Source: CAZAQK01 sp050249355 (GTDB lineage: Bacteria > Pseudomonadota > Alphaproteobacteria > Rickettsiales > SXRF01). From it: 64,000 nt of DNA. Made by a program: the position numbers and the translations under genes. Below, piece by piece: positions 7,470-15,594 of this stretch. Each line of letters begins with the position of its first letter. Positions within the stretch are counted from its first letter, which is position 1. The stretch is taken from positions 1-64,000 of the forward strand of contig JBFWQQ010000001.1 of assembly GCA_050249355.1 (NCBI GenBank), written 5' to 3'. The notes beneath the pieces were generated by a model. That model was given only the letters and a program-made list of their open reading frames with translations. It made no database searches and was not told the origin of the DNA.

Positions 7470-9488
7470 CTACATAAAGCTTTGCGGGTCGATATCGATC
7501 TTCACCCGAATGGTGCTCGGAACCTTCACCCGTGCCACGTGACTTTGCATATAATCCGGCAGGTTAACCTTGCGCGCGGTGCGCACTAGTAGCCGCCAGC
7601 GGAACTTATCACGTAAGCGCATCAGTGGGGCAGGGGCAGGGCCGAACACATCCACCGATTCAGGCGAACCACTTAAAGATTCGGCAAGCTGGCGTATAAC
7701 CTGTATCACTGCGTCCTCTTGTTTGCCTTCCACGATCACCGCTGCCAGCCGGGCAAATGGTGGCATCTGGGCGGCTTCACGCGCCGCCAGCTCGGCGGAA
7801 AAGAACGCCTCACGGTCACCGGAGCATAATGCCTGCATTACCGGGTGTTCGGGCAAATAGCTTTGCAGATAGACATGGCCCTTCACCGATTCACGGCCAG
7901 CGCGACCGGAAAGCTGGTGCAACAACTGATAGGTGCGCTCGGCTGCACGCAGATCGCCACCGGCCAGACCAAGGTCGGCATCGACCACCCCGACCGTGGC
8001 AAGGCCAGGAAAATGGTGGCCCTTGGCGATCATTTGGGTGCCTATCAGCACATCGATTTCACCCCTGTCCATCATCTGTATGGTTTCAGCCAGTTGCACG
8101 GGCGTCGTGGTCTGATCGCTGGCAAGTACGGCCACGCGTGCATCCGGCAGGAAATCTTTGACCTCATCGAGCAACCGCTCGACACCCGGCCCGCACGCAT
8201 GCAGGGAATCCTTATCGCCACATTCCGGGCATGTATTTGGCACTGCTACCCTGTGATCGCAATGGTGGCATTGCAAGCGGGAATTTTTCTTATGTAGCAC
8301 CAGCCAGCTCGAACAATCAGGGCACTGAAACCGGTGGCCACACGTGCGGCACAGCATCAGTGGCGCGTAGCCTCGGCGGTTAAGGAACAAAAGCGACTGG
8401 TGTCCGGCCTGTAACGTACGTGCCAGTATCTCGCGTAATTGCGGTGATACAAATGTCGCGGTATCAAGCTTTGCCTGCCGCATATCGATCATTTCAATGT
8501 CCGGCAGGGTGGCATCCTTGTGGCGGCGCGGCAGTGACAGGGTAGTATATTTTCCCTGACGAGCATTCTCATAACTTTCCAATGATGGCGTCGCGGACAC
8601 CAACAGCACTGGCACCTGCTCGAAGCGCCCGCGCGCCACCGCCATGTCGCGCGCGTGGTACATCACACCTTCTTCCTGCTTGAAGGAGGCGTCGTGTTCT
8701 TCGTCCACCACGATGAGTTGCAGATCGGCATAGGGCAGGAACAACGCCGAGCGCGCACCCACCACCACCCTCGCCTTACCATCGGCGATGGCTGCAAAGG
8801 TGGCACGCTTGCGGGCAGGGGTCACTGCCGAATGCCACACCAGCGGCGCAAACCCAAAACGCTTTTCAAACCGCTCCAGCCATTGCACCGAAAGTGCGAT
8901 CTCCGGCAGCAATATCATCGCCTGCCCGGAATCTTTTTTGAGCAGTTCGGCGATAGCCTGGAAATATACTTCGGTCTTGCCGGAGCCGGTCACACCATCG
9001 AGCAACAACACGCTGAAGCCATTGCCCATAGCGCGCCGGAGTTTCTCTGCCGCTTCCTGCTGGGCGTCATTCAGCGTGGCAAGCTGTTGTGCTTGTAAAA
9101 ATTTTTTCAGTAACTTTTCGGTTACGTCGCCACGCACTTTTTTATCCATGTCAGCGATCGGCAGCACCATTTTCAGCACCGCACCCAGCGGCGAGCAATT
9201 ATACCACGCCGACCATTTGATGAACTCCACCAGGGCGGGCGACAATGCATGGATGGTTTCCAAACGCCCGGCGATGGCTTTTATTTTTCCCGGGGGCAGG
9301 TTAGCGGTACCGGCACCCAGCACCACACCCAACGATTCGCTTTTACCGAACGGCACGCGCACCACGTCACCCACCTGCAGCGCCAGCCCGGCGGGTACGG
9401 CATAGTCGAACCCATGGCCCAGCGCCGTCGGCACCAGTATCTCGGCTTGCCGGGTGACGGGCGGATTCTGCTGGGGCAGGGCAATCAT
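7470..9488 (-). CDS. priA: Primosomal protein N' (replication restart helicase)
   Basis: This 672-residue PriA is slightly shorter than E. coli PriA (732). It is the 3'-5' DNA helicase that reloads the replisome at stalled forks. It shows the N-terminal 3'BD (AEILVPTALGHGFDYAVP), Walker A GVTGSGKTEVY, Walker B VVDEEHDASFKQ, and the cysteine-rich zinc module (CRTCGHRFQCPDC ... CHHC ... CPECG) between the helicase lobes, then VLIGTQMIAKGHHFPGL. It is divergent from fsa, 69 nt away, so 9489-9557 should hold both promoters; no clear hexamers were picked out. Confidence 0.97.
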   Translation of the reverse strand: MIALPQQNPPVTRQAEILVPTALGHGFDYAVPAGLALQVGDVVRVPFGKSESLGVVLGAGTANLPPGKIKAIAGRLETIHALSPALVEFIKWSAWYNCSPLGAVLKMVLPIADMDKKVRGDVTEKLLKKFLQAQQLATLNDAQQEAAEKLRRAMGNGFSVLLLDGVTGSGKTEVYFQAIAELLKKDSGQAMILLPEIALSVQWLERFEKRFGFAPLVWHSAVTPARKRATFAAIADGKARVVVGARSALFLPYADLQLIVVDEEHDASFKQEEGVMYHARDMAVARGRFEQVPVLLVSATPSLESYENARQGKYTTLSLPRRHKDATLPDIEMIDMRQAKLDTATFVSPQLREILARTLQAGHQSLLFLNRRGYAPLMLCRTCGHRFQCPDCSSWLVLHKKNSRLQCHHCDHRVAVPNTCPECGDKDSLHACGPGVERLLDEVKDFLPDARVAVLASDQTTTPVQLAETIQMMDRGEIDVLIGTQMIAKGHHFPGLATVGVVDADLGLAGGDLRAAERTYQLLHQLSGRAGRESVKGHVYLQSYLPEHPVMQALCSGDREAFFSAELAAREAAQMPPFARLAAVIVEGKQEDAVIQVIRQLAESLSGSPESVDVFGPAPAPLMRLRDKFRWRLLVRTARKVNLPDYMQSHVARVKVPSTIRVKIDIDPQSFM

Positions 9489-9557
9489 ATATTGTAAATT
9501 TTTCCAACTCGGCTATCGTTTGGTTCATTCATAACACCCACGGAGTATAAACGCCTT

Positions 9558-10214
9558 ATGAAATTTTTTGTTGATACCGCCGACATTGCAGAGATCAAAG
9601 ACCTGGCCCAAACCGGCATGCTGGACGGCGTGACCACCAACCCGACATTGATCGCCAAATCGGGCCGCGATTTTTTTGAAGTGCTCAAAGAGATTTGCGA
9701 TATCGTGGCCGGCCCGGTATCGGCCGAAGTGACCGCGCTCGATGCAGAAGGTATGATAAAAGAAGGCGAGAAGCTGGCACTGGTTGCCGATAACGTCACA
9801 ATCAAAGTCCCCATGACATGGGACGGGCTGAAAGCCTGCCGCCATTTCACCAGCAAGAATATCATGGTGAATGTGACCTTGTGTTTCTCTGCCGAACAGG
9901 CGCTGCTGGCCGCCAAAGCCGGTGCCACCTTTGTGTCCCCGTTCATCGGCCGCCTCGATGATATTGGCGAAAACGGCATGGATCTCATCGCCGATATCTG
10001 CCAGATATATAAGCAATACCCGAACCTGAAGACCGAAGTGCTGGCAGCCTCCATCCGCAGCTCAGCGCACGTAAAAGAAGCCGCAAAGCTTGGCGCACAC
10101 GTATCCACCATTCCGCCCAAAGTGCTCAAGGAGCTTATCAAGCACCCGCTGACCGACAAAGGCCTGCAGGCATTCTTAGAAGACTGGAAAAAAACCGGGC
10201 AGAAGATCGCGTGA
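9558..10214 (+). CDS. fsa: Transaldolase / fructose-6-phosphate aldolase family (TalC type)
   Basis: This 218-residue protein belongs to the short transaldolase class. The first motif MKFFVDTADIAEIKDL and GVTTNPTLI are typical, and the Schiff-base lysine is K83 in VTIKVPMT. It probably acts in the non-oxidative pentose-phosphate pathway; sequence alone does not separate transaldolase from fructose-6-phosphate aldolase. The stop overlaps the GTG of the next gene (GTGA), and fsa-DUF484-xerC next to priA is a familiar alphaproteobacterial cluster. Confidence 0.93.
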   Translation: MKFFVDTADIAEIKDLAQTGMLDGVTTNPTLIAKSGRDFFEVLKEICDIVAGPVSAEVTALDAEGMIKEGEKLALVADNVTIKVPMTWDGLKACRHFTSKNIMVNVTLCFSAEQALLAAKAGATFVSPFIGRLDDIGENGMDLIADICQIYKQYPNLKTEVLAASIRSSAHVKEAAKLGAHVSTIPPKVLKELIKHPLTDKGLQAFLEDWKKTGQKIA

Positions 10215-10942
10215 CCAAACACAGCTCGAACCAGAACAGCCCACTCACTGAAGAACAGGTTGCCGAGTACCTGCGCGAGAACCCGGGTTTTCTGGTACGG
10301 CACGCCGATATACTCACGCCCCCCGAGCAGGACCTTGGCGATGGCATCATTGACTTCCAGCATTATCTGGTAAAGAACCTGCAAGCAGGCAGCAAAGACT
10401 TAAAAAGCCGTTACGAACTGCTGATCGAATTCTGCCGCGACAATATGGCGGTGCAGACGCAGGTGCATCAGGCGGCGATCCGCCTGATCCGCAGCCGTAG
10501 CCTTGAACAGCTGCTGGAAACGGTCAGCCTTGATCTTACCAGCCTGTTCGATGTCGATGTGGTGCGGCTAGCCATAGAATCCGATACCGCTACCGGGAGT
10601 TCGCTTGATTTTGGCCGACGCGCCGAATCGGGCATTGTGCTCATCGAGCCGCACACGGTGGCCAGCATATTTGCCGGTAAAAAACAGGTGCTGCTGGTAG
10701 AAGATTGCGATGTATTCCAGCCCGATGGCTTTACTACCATTTTCGCTGACTGCGGTGGCATCGTAAAATCCTGCGCGCTACTGCGGCTGGAGTTGTTTCA
10801 GGTGCAACAGCCGGTGCTGCTGGCATTTGGCGTGCGCTATAAAAAACGTTTCCATCAGGGACAGGGCATAGAACTGCTCAGCTTCCTTGCCCAAATCGTA
10901 GCACACCAACTGGATAAATACCTGATAGACCTGACGTTGTAG
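10211..10942 (+). CDS. DUF484 family protein (GAF-like)
   Basis: This 243-residue protein opens with the DUF484 hallmark LTEEQVAEYLRENPGFLVRH, followed by a helical linker and a GAF-like C-terminal domain (LLSFLAQIVAHQLDKYL). It starts with GTG overlapping the fsa stop, so the two are translationally coupled. DUF484 genes commonly sit next to xerC, as here, and have been proposed to accompany chromosome dimer resolution; the molecular role is unknown. The 52-nt gap after it holds a short TTTTAGC/TTTTAGG/GTTAGC repetition. Confidence 0.85.
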   Translation: MTKHSSNQNSPLTEEQVAEYLRENPGFLVRHADILTPPEQDLGDGIIDFQHYLVKNLQAGSKDLKSRYELLIEFCRDNMAVQTQVHQAAIRLIRSRSLEQLLETVSLDLTSLFDVDVVRLAIESDTATGSSLDFGRRAESGIVLIEPHTVASIFAGKKQVLLVEDCDVFQPDGFTTIFADCGGIVKSCALLRLELFQVQQPVLLAFGVRYKKRFHQGQGIELLSFLAQIVAHQLDKYLIDLTL

Positions 10943-10994
10943 GAAACAGGTTTTAGCTTTTAGGTGTTAGCCTTTTTCTTTATGCTAGCACCGT

Positions 10995-11915
10995 ATGACC
11001 TTGCCTATCGACCATAAACTCCGGCAGCAGTTTGAAAGCTGGCTTGGCTGGCTTGCCGACGTGCGGCGGGCCTCCAGACACACGCTCATTTCCTACCAGC
11101 ACGACATGGAACAATTCTTTAGGTTTATGAGCAACCATCTGGGCGAGAGCCTGACGCTGGCAAATATGCAGGTGCTCACCCCGCGTGATATTCGCTCATG
11201 GCTGGCCTCACGCGCCGATGAATATGAATCGACATCGACCGCGCGCGCACTTTCCACCGTGAAGAATTTTTTCCGGCGGCTGGAAAAAGATGGCCACATC
11301 GAAAACCCAGCCATATTCCACATCCGCAGCCCGAAGCTGAAAAAGGCGCTGCCCAAGGCACTGGCCGAAGATCAGGCCGCCGAAGCGCTTACATCCATCG
11401 GCGCGCTGCACGGCGAAGACTGGCTGAATGCCCGCGACTTAGCACTGCTTACGCTTATCTATGGCTGCGGCCTGCGTATCAGCGAGGCGCTTTCGCTGTG
11501 CTATGATGACATACCAAAAGGTGATACCATCACCATCACCGGCAAAGGCAACAAACAGCGTAGCGTGCCATTATTGCCCGCCGTGAAGCAGGCTATTGAA
11601 GCCTATATCGATGCCTGCCCGTATTCCTTCACTTCGGCCAGTCCGCTTTTTTATGGCAAGATGGGCAAACCGCTCGACCCGGGTGTGTTCCAGCTTCAAC
11701 TGCGTAAATTACGCCGCAGCCTGAACCTGCCCGAATCGACCACACCGCATGCATTCCGTCACAGCTTTGCCACACACCTACTATCAGCGGGCGGCGACCT
11801 GCGCGCTATTCAGGAACTGCTGGGGCATGCCTCGCTTTCCACGACCCAACGCTACACCCATGTCGATAAGAAACGTTTGCTTAGCGCCTACAAAAACGCC
11901 CATCCGCGTGCCTGA
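10995..11915 (+). CDS. xerC: Tyrosine recombinase XerC
   Basis: This 306-residue tyrosine recombinase has an N-terminal SAM-like core-binding domain (FESWLGWLADVRRASRHTLI) and a C-terminal catalytic domain. The catalytic set is visible: Arg in YGCGLRISEAL, Lys in GKGNKQRSVPL, HxxR in PHAFRHSFATHLL, His in LLGHASLSTTQ and the nucleophile Tyr in QRYTHV. It acts with XerD at dif to resolve chromosome dimers. The position after DUF484 marks it as XerC, not a phage integrase; no phage genes are adjacent. Confidence 0.95.
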   Translation: MTLPIDHKLRQQFESWLGWLADVRRASRHTLISYQHDMEQFFRFMSNHLGESLTLANMQVLTPRDIRSWLASRADEYESTSTARALSTVKNFFRRLEKDGHIENPAIFHIRSPKLKKALPKALAEDQAAEALTSIGALHGEDWLNARDLALLTLIYGCGLRISEALSLCYDDIPKGDTITITGKGNKQRSVPLLPAVKQAIEAYIDACPYSFTSASPLFYGKMGKPLDPGVFQLQLRKLRRSLNLPESTTPHAFRHSFATHLLSAGGDLRAIQELLGHASLSTTQRYTHVDKKRLLSAYKNAHPRA

Positions 11916-12003
11916 TGTTCTTAATATTCCAGTATTTCAACACATAATGGAATCTTTATAACATGTTTGTGCATGATATGACCCAACATATAAGGAGAAT
12001 ATC

Positions 12004-12075
12004 ATGAAGGCATTACTGTTATGGCTGATCGGAATTCCCATTCCCATCATTATTATTCTATTACTTATCTTTTAA
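12004..12075 (+). CDS. Tiny single-pass membrane protein (23 aa)
   Basis: The frame ATG...TAA encodes 23 residues, nearly all hydrophobic, with the motif LLWLIGIPIPIIIILL. An excellent ribosome site (AAGGAG, 7 nt) precedes the ATG. I recall similar LLxWLIGIPIPIIIL peptides as an unnamed small-protein family in proteobacteria. It is the first of three consecutive membrane-protein genes. The function is unknown. Ribosome site and family resemblance are the main support. Confidence 0.7.
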   Translation: MKALLLWLIGIPIPIIIILLLIF

Positions 12076-12095
12076 TTCATGAAAAGGAACAGGTT

Positions 12096-12170
12096 ATGAA
12101 TCAGGTTATTTATTTAGTCGGTCTGGTAGTAGTGGTCATGGCCATCCTGTCATTTGTCGGCTTGGCATAA
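12096..12170 (+). CDS. Tiny single-pass membrane protein (24 aa)
   Basis: The frame encodes MNQVIYLVGLVVVVMAILSF plus four residues. It is one hydrophobic helix with a short polar N-terminus, preceded by AAGGAAC at about 7 nt. Comparable IYLVGLVVVVxAILSFxG peptides occur as small hypothetical proteins in alphaproteobacteria. It starts 20 nt after the previous tiny gene and ends 9 nt before the next membrane protein, so the three are probably one transcript. The function is unknown. Confidence 0.65.
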   Translation: MNQVIYLVGLVVVVMAILSFVGLA

Positions 12171-12179
12171 GGGGGGCTT

Positions 12180-12764
12180 ATGGCAACGTTCACCGGCAGC
12201 CCTCCTACCCCTTATCGTTTTGAATGGTCCGTCATACTGATGGGCGCCGTTCTCTCGATCGCGATTTCCATCGTCATGCTGCAGTTCGGCAGCATAATCG
12301 GTCTTGCCGCCGATGCCCCTTTGCGGGGTGAAGGCAGTCTGGCTGCATGGGGCATCATTGCCAGCGGGCTGTGGCTTCTGTGGACGCAATTGCTGGCGTC
12401 GCTGGCTGGCGGATATACGGCGGGACGACTGCGCACGGCGAACAGCGCATTGGCAGAACATGAGAATGAACTACGTGACGGGCTTTGCGGTCTTCTCGTA
12501 TGGGCTGTGGGCAGCGTGGCCGTATTTATCGCGGTTTCATTTGCTGGCGCGTTTGCAACCTATGTATCTCTGCTGGCGGATACATATAGACCGTTGGACA
12601 ATATGACCGATACCGAGAAAAATACCGCCATCATCTTTGCCTTTATCGTCGGCAGCACCTCGCTGATGTCGGCGGCAGCGGCGTGGTGGGCTGCAACGTG
12701 CGGTGGCGACCACCGCGACAAGGGCACTGATCTTAGTACCCACCTGTCTTTCCGCCGCAAATAA
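12180..12764 (+). CDS. Multi-pass membrane protein, unknown function
   Basis: This 194-residue protein has about four hydrophobic segments: WSVILMGAVLSIAISIVML, SLAAWGIIASGLWLLWTQLL (with GGYTAGRLR after it), LCGLLVWAVGSVAVFIAVSF and TAIIFAFIVGSTSLMSAAAA. The layout resembles alphaproteobacterial inner-membrane proteins often labelled PhnA-like. The N-terminus (TPYRFEWSVILMGAVLS) is the best conserved part as I recall it. An AAGGGGGG run precedes the ATG. It is the last of a three-gene membrane-protein cluster and converges on hemW. Confidence 0.75.
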   Translation: MATFTGSPPTPYRFEWSVILMGAVLSIAISIVMLQFGSIIGLAADAPLRGEGSLAAWGIIASGLWLLWTQLLASLAGGYTAGRLRTANSALAEHENELRDGLCGLLVWAVGSVAVFIAVSFAGAFATYVSLLADTYRPLDNMTDTEKNTAIIFAFIVGSTSLMSAAAAWWAATCGGDHRDKGTDLSTHLSFRRK

Positions 12765-12767
12765 ATG

Positions 12768-12797
12768 TGATACGGCAGGGTCATTCCTGCCGTATCA
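12768..12797. terminator. Bidirectional hairpin between convergent genes
   Basis: A perfect 12-bp inverted repeat TGATACGGCAGG / CCTGCCGTATCA with a 6-nt loop lies between the membrane-protein stop and hemW, and covers the last hemW codons. The flanks are only weakly T-rich, so termination on each strand is likely but not certain. Confidence 0.65.
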
Positions 12798-13998
12798 GTT
12801 CTGTTATAAGCCGATTTAGCACCAGCCTGCCCGATAAAGTAACCTGCAATAGATTAGACTGCTCGGTCAACAACCCTTTATGAATATAAAACTGTAGCTT
12901 ATCCTTGTCCAATAACGGTTCCACCTCCTGCAGCGTCACTCCGTCAGTAAGACGTAACCCCATCATAAGGCGTTCCTCCATGATGCTGCGTTCATCTAGC
13001 GCATCCCATACCTCGATGCCATTGCCTTTTTCATGCACAGAAGATAGCCAGCGTTCCGGTGATTTGAGGGTAGCTGTAGCAATGCGTGCCGAAGAAGCGC
13101 TGACAGCTGGCAGCGCCAGCCCTGAGCCTGTAGCGGTGGCAATAGATATTCTGCCATGTGCTCCCGGCCCTACACCAACATACTCCCAGCCGCGCCAATA
13201 GGCGAGGTTGTGGCGCGATTCTTCCCCGGGCTTAGCATAGTTAGAAACCTCGTAAGCGGGCATGCCGCGCGCTACCATGATGTCTTCGGTTAGCCGGTAA
13301 AGCGCTTCGGATGTTTCCTCGTCCGGCATGGCAAACTCGCCTTTTTTATAGGCATGGGCAAAGGCGGTGTTCTCCTCAATGGTCAACTGGTACAACGACA
13401 GGTGTGAACCGGCATGGGTAAGCGCTTCTTCAAGCTCGTGCTGCCATTCATTCACCGTCTGGTTCGGGCGGGCATAGATCAGGTCGAAGGTATAACGGTC
13501 AAATATCTGCCGCGCACGGTCAACGGCTTTGAGTGCTTCTTTGGCGCTATGCTCACGGCCGAGCAACTTCAGCTGCGCGTCATCCAGCGACTGCACCCCT
13601 AGCGACACGCGGTTGACCCCGGCTTTATGGAAATCGCCGAACGTGTCGGCTTCCACCGAGGTCGGGTTGGCCTCCAGCGTGATCTCTATGCCTTCGGCAA
13701 CCGGCCACAACGTTAGCACCCGTTCAATCAGAGCAGCGGCGGTTTTGGGCGGCATCAGCGATGGGGTGCCGCCCCCGAAGAATATGCTACTCACTTCGCG
13801 ATCGCGGCAATGCGCGGCCATCCACTCCAGCTCACTCAGCAATGCCTGCCGCCACGCCTCCTGATCGACGGAATCACGTACATGGCTGTTAAAATCGCAA
13901 TAGGGGCATTTCGACCGGCAAAACGGCCAGTGAATATAGATGGCCAATCCCCGCACTTGTTGCGGGGTCTGGTTTTGTGCTATGGGTGTTTTTATCAT
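12781..13998 (-). CDS. hemW: Heme chaperone HemW (radical SAM)
   Basis: This 405-residue radical-SAM protein inserts heme into acceptor proteins; it was formerly annotated as oxygen-independent coproporphyrinogen oxidase. The cluster motif is C27-x3-C31-x2-C34 in WPFCRSKCPYCDF, followed by FFGGGTPSL and GVGPGAHGR. The extra leading cysteine of true HemN is not evident, which favours HemW. Two parts look inserted: the N-terminal NQTPQQVRG, encoded by a palindrome, and about 20 residues after GAHGR (SIATATGSGLALPAVSAS) encoded by DNA with its own palindrome (GCTGGCGCTGCCAGC). It converges on the membrane-protein operon. Confidence 0.93.
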   Translation of the reverse strand: MIKTPIAQNQTPQQVRGLAIYIHWPFCRSKCPYCDFNSHVRDSVDQEAWRQALLSELEWMAAHCRDREVSSIFFGGGTPSLMPPKTAAALIERVLTLWPVAEGIEITLEANPTSVEADTFGDFHKAGVNRVSLGVQSLDDAQLKLLGREHSAKEALKAVDRARQIFDRYTFDLIYARPNQTVNEWQHELEEALTHAGSHLSLYQLTIEENTAFAHAYKKGEFAMPDEETSEALYRLTEDIMVARGMPAYEVSNYAKPGEESRHNLAYWRGWEYVGVGPGAHGRISIATATGSGLALPAVSASSARIATATLKSPERWLSSVHEKGNGIEVWDALDERSIMEERLMMGLRLTDGVTLQEVEPLLDKDKLQFYIHKGLLTEQSNLLQVTLSGRLVLNRLITELIRQE

Positions 13999-14053
13999 GC
14001 AATATGTTTATCTTAATGGGGCCATAATTACCAGACCCCGCCATACGGCGGGG
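13949..14053. repeat. Paired REP-like palindromes around the hemW start
   Basis: Stem CCCCGCA/TGCGGGG (13949-13967) lies in the first hemW codons. Stem CCCCGCC/GGCGGGG (14036-14053) lies just before the next gene's ATG. Their extended arms GCGGGGTCTGG (13962-13972) and CCAGACCCCGC (14031-14041) are exact inverted copies, 58 nt apart, enclosing the hemW start codon. Confidence 0.7.
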
Positions 14054-14058
14054 ATAGT

Positions 14059-14898
14059 ATGAAGTTATCGGCAGCCGAACAGGAAGAAATCACCAAACTG
14101 CTTACTCGCATCTACCAGGATATCCTGGCGATCGAAACCGACTATGAACTGCGCACTGGTAACGGCGATGCACGCTGCCGCATTGAATACTTCCACGATG
14201 CCATACGTGCATTCTTCAGCGGCAATGTTACCGCCCAGCGCCTGCAAGTCGAGTTGCTGGCATATGACCTCAAATGCCTGCGCTATGTAGCAGACAATCC
14301 CTTCGCCCCGTTCACCCCTGATGGCGGCGCGCTGTCCCCCAAGACCGATCTGGTGGTAAACAGTGCAGGACTGGTGGCCCAAAGTAAAAAGCCCGACCGT
14401 AGTACGCGCGAACGTTTAAGCGAGCTATATAAACATTATGCTGTGCTGTTCGCGGCGCTGCTCAAGCTGATCGCCGATAATGATTACGAAGAACGCACCC
14501 ACAACCTGAACGAGGATGTGCGTGAGATCCACGAGATTATGCAGACCATGCAGAAGCTTGGCATTTCAGCCTCGGATATCGAGCATATGATAGCCCAGGT
14601 CAACCACATTGATGACGGGCAGTTGCGTAACGAACTGATGGCCTTCGTTCAGGCTGGTAAAGCCAGGAAGCCGGATGAAATAAAAAAGCTGCTGGGATAC
14701 CTCAAGAACCGGATCAGCCAGAAGGATAAGCAGATTGCTACGATCGATAAGGCGCATCTGGAATACGCCACCAACCAGCTGGCATTGTACGAAGCCGCCA
14801 AAGATATGCTGAAGTCGCTGGCCCGGGGTGGCATGAATCTGGTAGGAAAATTTGTTGAAACATCCATTGCGCAGGCACGCCGCGAAATGGGCAGGTAG
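14059..14898 (+). CDS. Hypothetical helical protein, unknown function
   Basis: This 279-residue protein is almost entirely charged and helical, with no signal peptide or clear membrane helix. Heptad-like stretches occur at LNEDVREIHEIMQTMQKLG and LLGYLKNRISQKDKQIATID. The C-terminal part (ALYEAAKDMLKSLARGGMNL) is more amphipathic and could contact membrane or a partner. I do not recognise the family. The ATG follows GGGGATAGT, part of a palindrome. It lies 21 nt upstream of a response regulator, so it may be co-transcribed with the two-component genes. Confidence 0.6.
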   Translation: MKLSAAEQEEITKLLTRIYQDILAIETDYELRTGNGDARCRIEYFHDAIRAFFSGNVTAQRLQVELLAYDLKCLRYVADNPFAPFTPDGGALSPKTDLVVNSAGLVAQSKKPDRSTRERLSELYKHYAVLFAALLKLIADNDYEERTHNLNEDVREIHEIMQTMQKLGISASDIEHMIAQVNHIDDGQLRNELMAFVQAGKARKPDEIKKLLGYLKNRISQKDKQIATIDKAHLEYATNQLALYEAAKDMLKSLARGGMNLVGKFVETSIAQARREMGR

Positions 14899-14919
14899 CA
14901 TCCTAGCATAAGGCGCCTT

Positions 14920-15594
14920 ATGAAATTGTTATTGATAGAAGACGATATGGAAGCCGCGCAATACCTGATCAAGGGATTGCGCGAACAGGGATATGTGGTG
15001 GATCATTGCGATTCAGGAAAGGATGGGCTTTTCCGCGCCGCATCCGAAACGTACGACGTCCTGGTCATCGACCGCATGGTACCCGAGGTGGATGGACTGA
15101 CCATACTGCAGACATTGCGCGCATCCGGCAACCAGACGCCAGCGCTGATACTCACCGCACTCGATAAGGTGGACGAGCGTGTAAAGGGCCTGAAAGCCGG
15201 GGCCGATGATTATCTGGCCAAGCCTTATTCGTTCACCGAACTTACCGCCCGGCTGGAAGCCATCACGCGCCGCAAATCGAGCGAAAAGGCCACGACCATG
15301 CTCCATTGCGGCGATCTGGTGATGAACCTGCTGGATCGTACGGTCACCCGGGGCGGCCAGGCGATCGACCTGCAGGCACGCGAGTTCTCGCTGCTGGAAT
15401 ACCTTATGCGCAATGCCGGTACTGTGGTCACACGCACCATGCTGCTGGAACATGTATGGGATTATAACTTTGACCCGCAGACCAATGTGATCGATGTACA
15501 CATCTCGCGCCTGCGCCAGAAAATAGATAAAGGCTTCGACAAGAACATGATCCTGACGCTACGCGGCACAGGCTACAAGCTGGTATGTGATTAA
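14920..15594 (+). CDS. OmpR-family response regulator
   Basis: This 224-residue transcription factor has a receiver domain (acidic pocket D8/D9, phospho-acceptor D51 in VLVIDRMVPEVDG, Lys in YLAKPYS) and a winged-helix output domain ending in DVHISRLRQKID...LRGTGYKLV. It resembles the CusR/PcoR-like branch. Its last codons overlap the GTG of the kinase gene, so the pair is coupled. Targets are not known; the downstream bdhA is a candidate. Confidence 0.9.
   Translation: MKLLLIEDDMEAAQYLIKGLREQGYVVDHCDSGKDGLFRAASETYDVLVIDRMVPEVDGLTILQTLRASGNQTPALILTALDKVDERVKGLKAGADDYLAKPYSFTELTARLEAITRRKSSEKATTMLHCGDLVMNLLDRTVTRGGQAIDLQAREFSLLEYLMRNAGTVVTRTMLLEHVWDYNFDPQTNVIDVHISRLRQKIDKGFDKNMILTLRGTGYKLVCD

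Noticed and set aside
10995..11915. xerC as a phage or island integrase
   Set aside because: Its neighbours (priA, fsa, DUF484) are the usual chromosomal xerC context and no att repeats or phage genes are nearby.
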